Below are positions 13,765 to 24,782 of a stretch of 64,000 nucleotides of DNA, piece by piece. The stretch comes from Andreesenia angusta (GTDB lineage: Bacteria; Bacillota; Clostridia; Tissierellales; Gottschalkiaceae). Positions within the stretch are counted from its first letter, which is position 1. Every line of letters begins with the position of its first letter. The notes under the pieces were generated by a model, which was not told the DNA's origin, did no database searches, and saw nothing but the letters and a program-made list of their open reading frames with translations. The DNA lies in assembly GCF_001855385.1 (NCBI RefSeq), contig NZ_MKIE01000002.1, forward strand, positions 248,001 to 312,000. The letters run 5' to 3'. The position numbers and the translations under genes were made by a program.

Positions 13765-15462
13765 GTGAAAAATAAAAAAGCTGCTTTATACGTCCGCGTC
13801 TCTACAAGTTACCAGATAGACAAGGACTCTCTCCCTTTTCAGAAAGAAGAGCTTTCCAACTACTCTAAGTATGCGCTTGGAATAGATGATTTTGAGATAT
13901 TCGAGGACGCAGGGTATTCGGCCAAAAATACAGCTAGGCCAGCATATCAAGATATGATGCGCCGGATAAGAGACGGGGAGTTTACCCATATGATAGTCTG
14001 GAAGATAGATAGGATATCCAGGAATCTAAGGGATTTTACAGAGATGTATGACGAACTAAAAGACTACGGTGTCACTTTTGTTAGCAAAAACGAGCAGTTC
14101 GATACCTCCAGCGCAATGGGCGAAGCTATGGTTCAGATTATACTTGTATTTGCGCAGCTAGAGAGAAAGCTTACCGCTGAAAGGGTATTCTCGATAATGA
14201 TGAACAGGGCCGAAAAAGGCCTGTGGAATGGAGCAAAATCTCCATTCGGGTATGTTTGGAGTGAAGAAGATAAATATCCTGTGCCTTGTGAGAAAGAAGG
14301 GCCGGTGATTAAGAAGATTTTTGATATGTATTCCAAGAAGCAAAGCGCCCTGGAAGTCAGTCGCTATTTAAACAATAATGGGATTGATACCAAGCGAGGT
14401 GGCAGATGGACCTCTAAAACCATAGTGGATATAATCAGATCACCTTTCTATAAAGGCACTCTGAGGTACAACTACAGGCAAGGTGGCCGTGGCAAGAAAA
14501 AGCCCGAGGATGAATGGATAGTTATAAACCATAATCACAAGCCTCTAGTTTCAGGAGACCTGTGGCAAGTATGCAATGACATAATGGACAAAAATTCAGC
14601 GAATATTTCAGCAGCCTCTAGAAGAAAGGATCATGTGCATGTGTTTAGCGGACTGCTTAAATGTGCTAAATGCAGAGCGTCTTTTTCTGCCGGAATGGAC
14701 AGGCCTAGAGCAGACGGTTTTCGCCCCTCTGTCTATCGTTGCAGAACTAAGAGTGTAGATAAGCTTTGCGACGCATCCAACCCCGGTGAGGTTAGTTTCG
14801 GCCCATTTGTAATAAGCTACCTAAGTAACTTTATCAAGGCCAAAAGTAAGCTTTCAGCGTCCGACAGCCCTCTAGATTTACAGGACATGTTGCTAGATGG
14901 AGTGCCATTCAAGGACGTCGATAGTATTGATAGGCAGTCGATAGAAATCACTTACAAGGCCATATTGCAGATAGACTACATCGACGAGATAAAGCTCCAT
15001 CCAGATGCGCAGTCTGACGACGAAGAAGATTTTGCAATGAATAGGCTTAAGTCTGAAAGGGCTAAGCTTGAAAGAGCACTTAGCAGGTGGCGTGATCTTT
15101 TTCTGTTCTCTGAAGACAGTATATCCGAAAAAGACTTTCTGATTAAAAAGCTAGATATGGAGTCCAAGATGGATGAAATAGATAAGAAGCTCGAAAACAT
15201 GCTTCCAAAAGAAGAGGATAGGGGCATGGGAGATATTTCTTTTTTGAAAAAGTCCGCTCAACTGTTATTCGTAAAGAAGCTATTGGATGAAGGTACGTCA
15301 ATAGAATATGGCTTCGATTATAAAAAGCTCCTTTCCGAAGTTGGAAAAGAGCCTGTAAAGGAGTTTGTCAATGCAACAGTAAAAGAGATAGCTATTCTAG
15401 ATGGTGTTGTGAGCTCCATCACTTTTGCGAATGGCCTAGTTCATAAGTTCAAGTACAAATAG
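13765..15462 (+). CDS. Large serine recombinase (phage integrase)
   Basis: The 565-residue product integrates and excises the prophage. It shows the resolvase catalytic domain (ALYVRVSTSYQ with catalytic Ser13; WKIDRISRNLRDF), a recombinase domain with GLWNGAKSPFGYVW, a zinc ribbon (Cys300, Cys303, Cys326, Cys335) and a coiled-coil near residues 430-485 (RLKSERAKLERALSRW). Length and layout are typical of large serine integrases, which need no host factor and use short att sites. It starts at GTG 13765, eight bases after AGGAGG, and lies 60 bases from the hybrid att site in miaB. A directionality factor is not recognisable in the window. Confidence 0.96.
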   Translation: MKNKKAALYVRVSTSYQIDKDSLPFQKEELSNYSKYALGIDDFEIFEDAGYSAKNTARPAYQDMMRRIRDGEFTHMIVWKIDRISRNLRDFTEMYDELKDYGVTFVSKNEQFDTSSAMGEAMVQIILVFAQLERKLTAERVFSIMMNRAEKGLWNGAKSPFGYVWSEEDKYPVPCEKEGPVIKKIFDMYSKKQSALEVSRYLNNNGIDTKRGGRWTSKTIVDIIRSPFYKGTLRYNYRQGGRGKKKPEDEWIVINHNHKPLVSGDLWQVCNDIMDKNSANISAASRRKDHVHVFSGLLKCAKCRASFSAGMDRPRADGFRPSVYRCRTKSVDKLCDASNPGEVSFGPFVISYLSNFIKAKSKLSASDSPLDLQDMLLDGVPFKDVDSIDRQSIEITYKAILQIDYIDEIKLHPDAQSDDEEDFAMNRLKSERAKLERALSRWRDLFLFSEDSISEKDFLIKKLDMESKMDEIDKKLENMLPKEEDRGMGDISFLKKSAQLLFVKKLLDEGTSIEYGFDYKKLLSEVGKEPVKEFVNATVKEIAILDGVVSSITFANGLVHKFKYK

Positions 15463-15467
15463 TCGTG

Positions 15468-15514
15468 ACCTGGTAGGGTCAAGCTCGGTAAAGCTTGATT
15501 TTATCAGGTTTTTT
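15468..15514 (+). terminator. Terminator of the recombinase gene
   Basis: An inner stem TCAAGCT/AGCTTGA (15479-15485 and 15492-15498) sits inside an outer stem ACCTGGTA/TATCAGGT with one mismatch, followed by six T residues. It separates recombinase transcription from host miaB sequence. Confidence 0.8.
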
Positions 15515-15524
15515 AAATCAGACT

Positions 15525-15560
15525 TTAAGAAACCACTGGACAACCGTAGGTTTCTATATA
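15525..15560. other. Hybrid attachment site (right prophage end)
   Basis: AGAAACC (15528-15534) and GGTTTCT (15549-15555) form symmetric arms around a centre at 15541-15542. The right arm is miaB coding sequence and the left arm is phage sequence. The centre falls in the first conserved cysteine codon of miaB. The symmetry is what a serine integrase site would show; the exact crossover bases cannot be told from one end alone. Confidence 0.6.
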
Positions 15561-15671
15561 ACAGAGTTTTTTTCTTCCAGCTTTCTCGTTAATTTCTTTA
15601 ACAGCTTTAATATATACTTCTTGTCTCTCCAGCTCTTCTTGAGATGTAGGGACATTGACTCTTTCACCCAT
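15525..15671 (-). pseudogene. miaB: miaB, 5' fragment cut by the prophage
   Basis: From ATG 15671, behind GAGGAGG, the frame reads MGERVNVPTSQ and continues to KLCYIETYGC, which matches the N-terminus of MiaB, the radical-SAM enzyme that adds a methylthio group to i6A37 of tRNAs. In intact MiaB the TYGC is followed by QMN; here it runs into PVVS and a stop. So the gene is cut after about 44 codons, at the first cysteine of the N-terminal cluster domain. The remaining 3' part should lie beyond the left prophage end, and excision would restore the gene. Confidence 0.85.
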
Positions 15672-15704
15672 TGTATTTCCTCCTCTATTTCTATTAACCT
15701 TTAT

Positions 15705-15733
15705 ATTATATCAAAATACTCGTAGTATGTTAA
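15705..15733 (-). promoter_or_regulatory. Promoter of miaB
   Basis: TTAACA (15728-15733) and TATAAT (15705-15710) are 17 bases apart on the minus strand, upstream of the miaB fragment. It would now transcribe only the 48-codon fragment and then the phage end, against the recombinase terminator. Confidence 0.6.
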
Positions 15734-15834
15734 AGTAGAATTGGAATTATGCTCGCAAGATTAAGCCTTATTATAAGTTGAGAACCTCTAAAATCTGGGT
15801 ATCATAATTATAATATAGTAATGAGGTGAATTTT

Positions 15835-16221
15835 ATGAGTATAAAAAAGCAAGAAAGAGGAAAATTGATTACAAGGATAAGGATTAGGATTGCAATTGCC
15901 ATTATTATCATACTTGCATCTATAGCGCTTTATCCAGTTTTATTTCAAGAGGGGAATCCTCTACCCATTTTGAAAGGAATTACAGCTTTAAATATCAAGA
16001 AAAGTGAGATTGTGCAAATATCTGACGAGCCTAGAACTTATCTAACTAAAACAGAAGAGGGCGTATCTCCTGTAACAGAGCTGATGGAAAGAGAAGGCTG
16101 GAAACTTGACGAACAGCTAGGAGCAGGGTATATTTTCTCAAAGGACAATAGTGAGTTAATTGTTGAGAGCACTCAATATACCGGAAAGTATACAATATGG
16201 AAGCTTGAGATAGAAGACTGA
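15835..16221 (+). CDS. Hypothetical membrane-anchored protein, 128 aa
   Basis: I do not recognise this protein. It has a basic N-terminus, a membrane helix (IAIAIIIILASIALYPVLF, about residues 20-38) and a soluble outer domain of about 80 residues. I start it at ATG 15835, seven bases after GAGGTG. It is the first gene of a plus-strand trio outside the prophage. The topology suggests the C-terminus is outside the cell. Confidence 0.7.
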   Translation: MSIKKQERGKLITRIRIRIAIAIIIILASIALYPVLFQEGNPLPILKGITALNIKKSEIVQISDEPRTYLTKTEEGVSPVTELMEREGWKLDEQLGAGYIFSKDNSELIVESTQYTGKYTIWKLEIED

Positions 16222-16245
16222 TTTACAAATGAGGAGGACAATTTA

Positions 16246-16782
16246 ATGAGCAGAGACATAGTACTCTATATTGCATCTAGCCTAGATGGATATATAGCCC
16301 GAGTCAATGGCGCAGTCGACTGGTTAAACGAAAGTGAGGGAAGCCCTGGTGTTGAAAGCAGCTATGACGCTTTTTACAGTACAGTCGACACTGTCATAAT
16401 GGGTAGAAACACGTACAATCAGATTACACGAGAACTTTCTCCTGGATACTGGGTATATGAAGGAAAGAAATGCTACGTAGCAACAAGAGAAAATCTTAAA
16501 CCAGATGGATTGGTAGAGTTTATATCGGATGATATTGTCGAATTCGCTAAAGAGCTTAAAGGTCAAGATGGAAGTGATATCTGGCTTGTCGGAGGTAGCA
16601 AACTAGTCGATCAGTTTGTCAAACAAAACCTCATAGATAAGTATATCGTCACAATAATCCCTACGATACTAGGTGAAGGAATCCCTCTTTTCGTCAAAGG
16701 GAATCCCGAAATCAAGCTTAAACTTACAAATGTGGTGGAGTTTGACGGCATGGTGGAGCTCACTTATGTTAAAAAGATTTAG
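16246..16782 (+). CDS. Dihydrofolate reductase-like protein (RibD C-terminal family)
   Basis: The 178-residue product belongs to the RibD C-terminal/DHFR-like family (YyaP, YwjB). It begins with VLYIASSLDGYIA, the typical first strand and NADPH-binding loop, then VIMGRNTYNQI, and IWLVGGSKLVDQF. Family members are NADPH-dependent reductases of unknown substrate, distinct from true FolA. GAGGAGG stands ahead of the ATG, 25 bases after the preceding gene, so they may be cotranscribed. The function in this organism is not clear. Confidence 0.88.
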   Translation: MSRDIVLYIASSLDGYIARVNGAVDWLNESEGSPGVESSYDAFYSTVDTVIMGRNTYNQITRELSPGYWVYEGKKCYVATRENLKPDGLVEFISDDIVEFAKELKGQDGSDIWLVGGSKLVDQFVKQNLIDKYIVTIIPTILGEGIPLFVKGNPEIKLKLTNVVEFDGMVELTYVKKI

Positions 16783-16836
16783 GTTTTCCAACCTATAAAA
16801 GGGTATAAAATAGCTATCTCGAAAGGAGTGTTTAAA

Positions 16837-17325
16837 ATGAAAAGAGGAAAGAGTATAGTACTTGGCCTTTCAGTCTCGATGGCGCTGCTCTTTAGCGCTT
16901 GCAATTCAGAAGATAGTAAGAGTCAAGATACTACAGTCAACGAGAAAGTAGAAGATACTTCAAAACAAGAAGACAACTCGTCTAATCAAGAGTCGGACTC
17001 TAGCAAGCCAACTGCTCCAGAAGCAGTTTCGCTTCCTGAAGGGTTCCCGTCGGAAGAGTTTCCTTTAATGGACGGTGCTGTGATTACGGAGTCCAGGCTT
17101 CACGACGACGGCGACATGACCGTTGCATTCTCCACGGCGAAAAGCACAGAGGAAGTCAAGAGCTTCTATAGAGATGTAATGCAGTCAGCTAGCGATGTCT
17201 CCACTGAGGATGACGACTACTTTATAAAGGGCAAAAAATCTGGTTGGGAGACTAAGATTAAAGTCTCCCCTGATCAAGGTGATGCCAGCAAGTCAAACGT
17301 AGTCATGGATCTAGAAAAAGAATAA
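16837..17325 (+). CDS. Lipoprotein, unknown function
   Basis: The 162-residue product has a lipoprotein signal: a basic start, hydrophobic core and the lipobox LLFSAC, with the lipidated cysteine at about residue 22. A Ser/Glu/Asp-rich linker follows, then a small domain (FPLMDGAVITESRLHDDGDM, VKSFYRDVMQ) resembling small extracellular domains in other Clostridia lipoproteins. I start it at ATG 16837 behind AAAGGAG. It ends before a bidirectional terminator. Confidence 0.78.
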   Translation: MKRGKSIVLGLSVSMALLFSACNSEDSKSQDTTVNEKVEDTSKQEDNSSNQESDSSKPTAPEAVSLPEGFPSEEFPLMDGAVITESRLHDDGDMTVAFSTAKSTEEVKSFYRDVMQSASDVSTEDDDYFIKGKKSGWETKIKVSPDQGDASKSNVVMDLEKE

Positions 17326-17350
17326 TATCACGGATTTAAATTGGAACCCA

Positions 17351-17386
17351 AAAAAGAATGCAGCTAAAGACTGCATTCTTTGCTTT
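17351..17386. terminator. Bidirectional terminator between convergent genes
   Basis: AAGAATGCAG (17354-17363) pairs exactly with CTGCATTCTT (17371-17380) around a seven-base loop. T-rich tails follow on both strands, so it ends the lipoprotein transcript and the leftward korB transcript. Confidence 0.9.
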
Positions 17387-17402
17387 TTCTATGGAATCAA
17401 AC

Positions 17403-18260
17403 TCAATAGAATTCATCCATCAAGGGTACTGCACTTTTGGGGTCCAGCTTCTTCCTGACAAGTGGCTCCCTTTCTGATATATACTCAACAGATTCCATAT
17501 AAGTAGGCTTTTCATTTACATAGAATATCCCTATAGGTATCCGCTCTCCAAACTCCTGAGCTCTTCTGAAAGCTTCAACTTTGTCGCTGACATCATGGTC
17601 TCTTTCTAAATGATACACCCTGTCTTTGTACCACTTAAATGTGTTTACCTTGTTGAATACCACACAGGGCTGGAGTATATCCACAAGGGCATAACCACTA
17701 TGTCTGATGGCTGACTTCATAGTCTCCACCATATGCTCCTGATCCCCCACAAAGGTCCTAGCCACAAAGCTACAGTCCAAGCTTATTCCAAGTGCAATTG
17801 GATTGAAAGGCTCTAGCTGTACACCTTCAGTCTGAATCCCTGTTATATGCCCCTTCCCAGTTGTAGGCGAAGCCTGCCCTTTTGTAAGGCCGTAAATCTG
17901 GTTGTCATGGACGAAATGCGTCAAATCCAGATTTCTCCTTATGTTGTGGATAAGATGATTTCCTCCTTCCCCGTAGGAGTCCCCATCTCCTGTGTGAATT
18001 ATCACAGTCAAGTCGCTGTTGGCGATCTTAGCTCCTGCAGCTGGAGGAACTGCCCTTCCGTGAAGGCCGTTAAATCCATTTGTATTTATATAATGTGGAA
18101 GCTTTGCCGCCTGCCCTATACCTGAGGCAATCAGCACCTCATGCGGCTCTTTTTCAAGTTCAAAGAGGGCTCTCTTTATTCCCTCAAGCAAGGCGTGGTT
18201 TCCGCAGCCTGGGCACCATGCTTTTTCTTCTGAACACTCAAAAGGATTAAGTATGTCCAT
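17403..18260 (-). CDS. 2-oxoacid:ferredoxin oxidoreductase, beta subunit
   Basis: The 285-residue product is the TPP-binding subunit of a KorB/VorB-type enzyme that decarboxylates a 2-oxoacid to its acyl-CoA and reduces ferredoxin. It starts with the cysteine motif WCPGCGNH, carries the TPP motif around HTGDGDSYGEGGNHLIHN, and ends with the usual C-terminal region. Its ATG shares one base with the stop of the alpha gene, so they are coupled and form one complex. Substrate (2-oxoglutarate versus branched-chain or pyruvate) cannot be decided from this sequence. Confidence 0.93.
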   Translation of the reverse strand: MDILNPFECSEEKAWCPGCGNHALLEGIKRALFELEKEPHEVLIASGIGQAAKLPHYINTNGFNGLHGRAVPPAAGAKIANSDLTVIIHTGDGDSYGEGGNHLIHNIRRNLDLTHFVHDNQIYGLTKGQASPTTGKGHITGIQTEGVQLEPFNPIALGISLDCSFVARTFVGDQEHMVETMKSAIRHSGYALVDILQPCVVFNKVNTFKWYKDRVYHLERDHDVSDKVEAFRRAQEFGERIPIGIFYVNEKPTYMESVEYISEREPLVRKKLDPKSAVPLMDEFY

Positions 18261-19942
18261 TATAAAACCTCCTTTACACCAGACACAATTTCTTCAAGAG
18301 ATATCTGCCTGCCATCGTATTTGAGTATGGAGTTTGTACACTTTATTCCAGTTTCTTGGCGAATAAGCTTGGCTAGCTGTCCAGTGTAGTTCTGCTCTAC
18401 ATTGATTATCTGTTTAGCTCCTTCTGCCATCTGCTCCAATTTTTTTATTGGAAGAGGCCAGAGGTCTCCGAAGCTTAAAGCCCCTATAGACAAATCTTCC
18501 CGCTTCAGTATCTCCACTGCCTCTTTCAAAGTTCCGAATGTAGATCCCCATCCAAGCAGCAGGATTTCCGGCGATTCATCTCCTAGACATTCAGGCTCCT
18601 CTAGCTCGCTTTCAAGCATACGGAGCTTGCCCATCCTCTTGTCCATCATACTGACCCTGATTTCTGCAGATTCAGTTATATTCCCATGCTCGTTGTGCTC
18701 GTCGCTGTCGGCCAGCACTGTTTTCCCCGGGATGAAGCCAGGCAGAATACGTGGAGATATATGGCCTCCGCTTAGCTCATACCTGTTGTAGACGTCAGCG
18801 TCCAAGCCCGACTCTATATATCTGTCTATAGACACCTTCCCGAAGTCGTAAGGCTCTATCGTTTGGTTTGCGTCAGCCAGATATTGATCGTTCAGCAGAA
18901 TTACGAGCATCTGGTACTTTTCAGCGAGATTGAACGCTCTAGCTGTCTTGTAGAAGGCTTCCTCGGCATTTCGAATTACTGTGACCATTCTGGGTATCTC
19001 GCCATGCGAAGCCGTAAGAATGAAGCTGAGATCGCTCTGCTCTGTCCTGGTGGGAAATCCCGTAGCCGGACCCGGTCTCTGCACGTTCACTACGACAAGT
19101 GGTGTCTCTGTCATGCCCGCCAGCCCTAGCGACTCTGTCATAAGCGAAAAGCCTCCGCCAGAAGTCCCAGTCATAGCCCTTACTCCTGCAAACGAGGCTC
19201 CAAGCGCCATATTTATTGCTGCAATCTCATCTTCTGCTTGCTCCACCAAAATGCCGGCTCGCTTTTGATTCTCAGCCAGGAAGTTCATTATGCTAGTCGA
19301 CGGGGTCATCGGATAGGCGCTGTAGAAAGTAAGCCCTGCAGCCAACGCTCCCAGAGCTATCCCCTGATTGGAGTTTATCAAGATTCTCTTCCCAATGTCA
19401 CGTGGCTTCTCGACTGGGACAGCGGGAACCTCTAGCTTGAATCCAGCTTCAAGTGCTCTTTGATTGAGTTCAAGAATATCTTTCTTGAAAACCTCGGTGA
19501 GAAGTTCTTTGGCGATTCCTAGATCCAAATCAAATGCTTTGGCCAACGATCCAAAGAAAAGCGTATTTAGCACTCTCGCGTTTCCAAGATTGCTCGCAGA
19601 CTCTTTCATTGGCAAAAACACCATGTTCGCCGAGACATCAGGTGTGTTCTCCCTCAAGCTCTCGTCTAGGAATATGAGACCGTTTTCCTTGAGGCGGAAT
19701 CTATGCTCTTTTACTGTAGTTTCGTCGAAGGCGACAATAAAGTCCAGAGCGTCTTTGTGACTGTAAATCTCCTTTGTTCCAAACCGAATTTTGGTGAAAT
19801 TATGTCCCCCTCTGATTCTAGACATATAGTCTTTGTTAGAGAAAAGATAGTAGTTGTTTCTCTGCAGAGATTTTTCGAGCAGGAATCCCAGAGTTTCAAT
19901 TCCCTGTCCCGCCGAGCCTCCAATAAGCAAGTTATAGTCCAA
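18260..19942 (-). CDS. 2-oxoacid:ferredoxin oxidoreductase, fused gamma-alpha subunit
   Basis: The 560-residue product joins a gamma domain (residues 1-180, starting MDYNLLIGGSAGQGIETLG) to an alpha domain (from about 200: NQGIALGALAAGLTFYSAYP, MTPSTSIMNFL, MTGTSGGGFSLM). This fused form is common in KorA/VorA of anaerobes. I place the start at TTG 19942, seven bases after AAGGGGAG; an upstream TTG lacks a good site. With the beta subunit it feeds electrons to ferredoxin. It lies downstream of katG but behind its own start region after a terminator. Confidence 0.92.
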   Translation of the reverse strand: MDYNLLIGGSAGQGIETLGFLLEKSLQRNNYYLFSNKDYMSRIRGGHNFTKIRFGTKEIYSHKDALDFIVAFDETTVKEHRFRLKENGLIFLDESLRENTPDVSANMVFLPMKESASNLGNARVLNTLFFGSLAKAFDLDLGIAKELLTEVFKKDILELNQRALEAGFKLEVPAVPVEKPRDIGKRILINSNQGIALGALAAGLTFYSAYPMTPSTSIMNFLAENQKRAGILVEQAEDEIAAINMALGASFAGVRAMTGTSGGGFSLMTESLGLAGMTETPLVVVNVQRPGPATGFPTRTEQSDLSFILTASHGEIPRMVTVIRNAEEAFYKTARAFNLAEKYQMLVILLNDQYLADANQTIEPYDFGKVSIDRYIESGLDADVYNRYELSGGHISPRILPGFIPGKTVLADSDEHNEHGNITESAEIRVSMMDKRMGKLRMLESELEEPECLGDESPEILLLGWGSTFGTLKEAVEILKREDLSIGALSFGDLWPLPIKKLEQMAEGAKQIINVEQNYTGQLAKLIRQETGIKCTNSILKYDGRQISLEEIVSGVKEVL

Positions 19943-20032
19943 TGTTAAGCTCCCCTTCCCTTTGAATTTCTGCTTCAAGTACCTATATTGTGATTTCTAC
20001 CCTATACACTGTCTTGTAAGCGCAAATATAAA

Positions 20033-20071
20033 AGAAGGGACTCTGGATATTTAACCAGAAGTCCCTCTTCT
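20033..20071 (-). terminator. Terminator of katG
   Basis: AGAAGGGACT-TGG pairs with CCA-AAGTCCCT-TCT in a long imperfect hairpin followed on the minus strand by TTCTTTTAT. It lies 18 bases after the katG stop and separates katG from korA. Confidence 0.75.
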
Positions 20072-20088
20072 ATATCTACATGTCTCTT

Positions 20089-22329
<2,241 letters not shown>

Positions 22330-22350
22330 TTATACCCGAAGAGTATTTTT

Positions 22351-24327
22351 TTACTCTAATATTTTTATCGCTTCCTTGACCACTCGTTCCACTGTCAACT
22401 CGAATTCTTCAAAAAGCTGATCCCCAGGAGCTGAAGCTCCAAATCTATCTATACCTATGGCCACACCTTTCGGGCCTATATATCTGTACCAAGGCATAGT
22501 GGCCCCAGCTTCAACTGAAATTCGGATGTCCAAATCACTTGGCAGCACTGACTCCTTGTACTCAGGGCTTTGGGCTTCAAATACCTCCATGCTAGGCATA
22601 GACACCACTCTGACTCCAATACCTCTTTTGCACAGCTCCACCGCAGCGTCGTATGCAAGCGACACTTCCGACCCGGATGATATTATTATTATATCCACTT
22701 TATCTCCAAAGTCTTTCAGCACATAGCCACCTTTCAGAGCGTCTTTTCCGGTCTCTTCTAGGTTTCTGACAGTCTGCCTTGTGAGGGCGAGCGCTGTCGG
22801 CCCGTCTTTTCTCTCAAGCGCATAGGCCCAGGAAGCCGCCACCTCCTTAGCATCGCAAGGCCTGAATACAACTGCATTAGGCGTAGCTCTCAGCATAGAG
22901 AGCTGCTCTATAGGCTGATGTGTAGGACCGTCTTCTCCAACTCCTATGCTGTCATGTGTCAGCACATATATGACCTGCTTGTTCATAATTGCAGAAAGCC
23001 TGAATGCTGGCTTCAAGTAGTCGCTGAATATCAGGAAAGTGGCGCAATATGGCACAAGCCCCCCATGAAGTGCTATCCCGTTTGAAACCGATGCCATGGC
23101 ATGCTCTCTCACCCCAAAGTGTATATTGCTCCCGCCGTAGTCTTCCTTCGAGAAAGAGCTGTAGCTTTTCATGACGGTCTTGTTTGAAGGAGCAAGGTCT
23201 GCAGACCCTCCGAACAGCTGCGGCATCTTCTCTGCGATTCTGTTTAAAACTACCTCCGAAGACTGCCTTGTGGCCATGTCTTTTTCGAAGCTGTAGAACT
23301 CCTCTGAGTTTAAGTATCCCTTGGGAATCTCTGCATTTATAAAGGCTTCGAACTTAGCCGCAAGCTCTGGGTTCTCTTTCTTGTATAGCTTGTACTCCTT
23401 GTTCCAATCGCTTTCTTCGGCTTTTTTCTCTGCCAGTATGCTCTGCATATGGGATTTTACCTTCTCTGGCACGACAAACTCCTCGCCATGCTCCCAGCCT
23501 AGGTTTGACTTCAAACCAGCCACATTCTCTTCTCCCAACGGCTCCCCATGGGCCGAAGCCTGTCCCTCTTTCGCCGACCCGTATCCTATGCGTGTCTTTA
23601 TCTCTATAAAAGAAGGCTTCTCTGTGTTCGACTTCGCATTTAATATGGCTTCCTCTATCACGTCCAAGTCGTTTCCATCTTCCACAAATTGAACATCCCA
23701 TCCAAGCGCCTCGTACCTTGGGCCTACATCTTCCCTGAAGGCTAAGTCTGTGTCGCCCTCTATGGATATGTTGTTGGAATCATACAGCACTATCAGCTTT
23801 GAAAGTCCAAGTGTGCCCGCAAGGGAAGACGCCTCGTTTGTAATACCCTCCATCATGCACCCATCCCCCACTATTGCATAAGTGTAGTGGTCTACTATCT
23901 TCCTCTCTTCAGTGTTGAAAAGGGACGCAAGGTGTGCTTCAGCCATGGCCATACCAACTGCATTTGCAAGTCCCTGGCCTAGTGGCCCTGTAGTAGTCTC
24001 GACTCCCACGGTATGTCCATACTCCGGATGCCCCGGGGTCTGACTTCCCAGCTGTCTGAAGTTTTTTATCTCCTCCATGCTTAAGTCGTAACCGAACATA
24101 TGCAGAAGCGAGTACAAGAGCATCGATCCATGCCCTGCCGAGAGCACAAATCTGTCTCTGTTGATCCAGTTTGGATTCTCTGGATTGTGCTTCATTATCC
24201 TGCTCCAGAGAGTGTAAGCCATTGGAGCCGCTCCAAGTGGAAGACCTGGATGCCCAGAATTGGCTTTTTGCACAGCCTCTGCTGAAAGAACTCTTATGGT
24301 GTTTACTGCTAGTCTATCTATGTTCAA
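22351..24327 (-). CDS. tkt: Transketolase
   Basis: The 658-residue product moves two-carbon units in the pentose phosphate pathway using TPP. It shows the N-terminal HGSM region, the TPP motif [14 protein letters not shown], and the C-terminal domains with [12 protein letters not shown]. The start is a TTG at 24327 with AGGAGGG eight bases upstream. Length is normal. It lies upstream of katG on the same strand, so the two may share a transcript because I see no terminator between them. Confidence 0.97.
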   Translation of the reverse strand: MNIDRLAVNTIRVLSAEAVQKANSGHPGLPLGAAPMAYTLWSRIMKHNPENPNWINRDRFVLSAGHGSMLLYSLLHMFGYDLSMEEIKNFRQLGSQTPGHPEYGHTVGVETTTGPLGQGLANAVGMAMAEAHLASLFNTEERKIVDHYTYAIVGDGCMMEGITNEASSLAGTLGLSKLIVLYDSNNISIEGDTDLAFREDVGPRYEALGWDVQFVEDGNDLDVIEEAILNAKSNTEKPSFIEIKTRIGYGSAKEGQASAHGEPLGEENVAGLKSNLGWEHGEEFVVPEKVKSHMQSILAEKKAEESDWNKEYKLYKKENPELAAKFEAFINAEIPKGYLNSEEFYSFEKDMATRQSSEVVLNRIAEKMPQLFGGSADLAPSNKTVMKSYSSFSKEDYGGSNIHFGVREHAMASVSNGIALHGGLVPYCATFLIFSDYLKPAFRLSAIMNKQVIYVLTHDSIGVGEDGPTHQPIEQLSMLRATPNAVVFRPCDAKEVAASWAYALERKDGPTALALTRQTVRNLEETGKDALKGGYVLKDFGDKVDIIIISSGSEVSLAYDAAVELCKRGIGVRVVSMPSMEVFEAQSPEYKESVLPSDLDIRISVEAGATMPWYRYIGPKGVAIGIDRFGASAPGDQLFEEFELTVERVVKEAIKILE

Positions 24328-24406
24328 AATAATCCCTCCTGTTTTCTTAGAATTAGATATACATTACATACCCTGAATCATAGCCCTTTAATACGTTTAT
24401 TGCCTA

Positions 24407-24439
24407 AAGAAAAAAAGAGCCGGAGAAGTTCTCCAGCTC
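24407..24439 (-). terminator. Terminator after the 104-aa gene
   Basis: On the minus strand GAGC-GGAGAA pairs with TTCTCC-GCTC and a run of seven T residues follows. It lies ten bases beyond the stop of the upstream gene and separates it from tkt. Confidence 0.88.
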
Positions 24440-24448
24440 GTGACTAAT

Positions 24449-24763
24449 CTAGCCTGTTATCTTGTATATATATTTTTTCAGTGCAACTATAGTCCCTTGG
24501 TCAGTAAGGGTGTAGACTTTCTTTCCTAGTTTAAAAAACTCGATATCCTCTAGAGTTAAGGCGCTGTAGTCTAGTGAAGAAGCTAGTTCTTCTTCACTGC
24601 CACTGTGTGACTCAAGCAAGTTGGAATCTACGCTAGTCTTGAATCCGTTGCCTTCGCTGTCTAGTATGAAGAAGTGGACTGTATTCCCTTCCTCTTTTTC
24701 AAATACTACTGTTCCGTTTTTTATCTTCTTGAAAGCATCCTTAACCTTTTCAGTATTCTCCAT
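24449..24763 (-). CDS. Hypothetical protein, 104 aa
   Basis: I do not recognise this protein. It is acidic, without membrane helix, signal or cysteine; the middle has alternating strands (TVVFEKEEG, TVHFFILD) and the end a helix-strand region (LGKKVYTLTDQGTIVALKKY). It is the second of two genes in a small minus-strand operon that ends in a terminator. The spacing to the upstream gene is 19 bases. Confidence 0.72.
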   Translation of the reverse strand: MENTEKVKDAFKKIKNGTVVFEKEEGNTVHFFILDSEGNGFKTSVDSNLLESHSGSEEELASSLDYSALTLEDIEFFKLGKKVYTLTDQGTIVALKKYIYKITG

Positions 24764-24782
24764 GTCAATACTGCCCCTTTCT

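Larger units (their letters stand above)
1..15541. mobile_element. Prophage (right part), integrated in miaB
   Basis: The segment carries a phage packaging module (portal, TerL, TerS, HNH), an early and replication module, a divergent repressor switch and a large serine recombinase next to the right end. The right boundary is set at about 15,541 because the reading frame of host miaB starts at 15,671 and breaks there into unrelated sequence. The left end with head, tail and lysis genes lies outside the window. Early and late genes read leftward; repressor and recombinase read rightward. The boundary is an inference from the broken miaB frame, since the second att site is not visible. Confidence 0.95.

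Noticed and set aside
15525-15671. tRNA gene as the integration site
   Set aside because: No tRNA cloverleaf is present; the frame, ribosome site and protein sequence fit miaB, and large serine integrases commonly use protein genes.
15495-15725. Plus-strand frame of 76 codons to the right of the recombinase
   Set aside because: It is antisense to the miaB 5' fragment, which has a clear ribosome site and a recognisable protein start; the plus-strand frame has neither.
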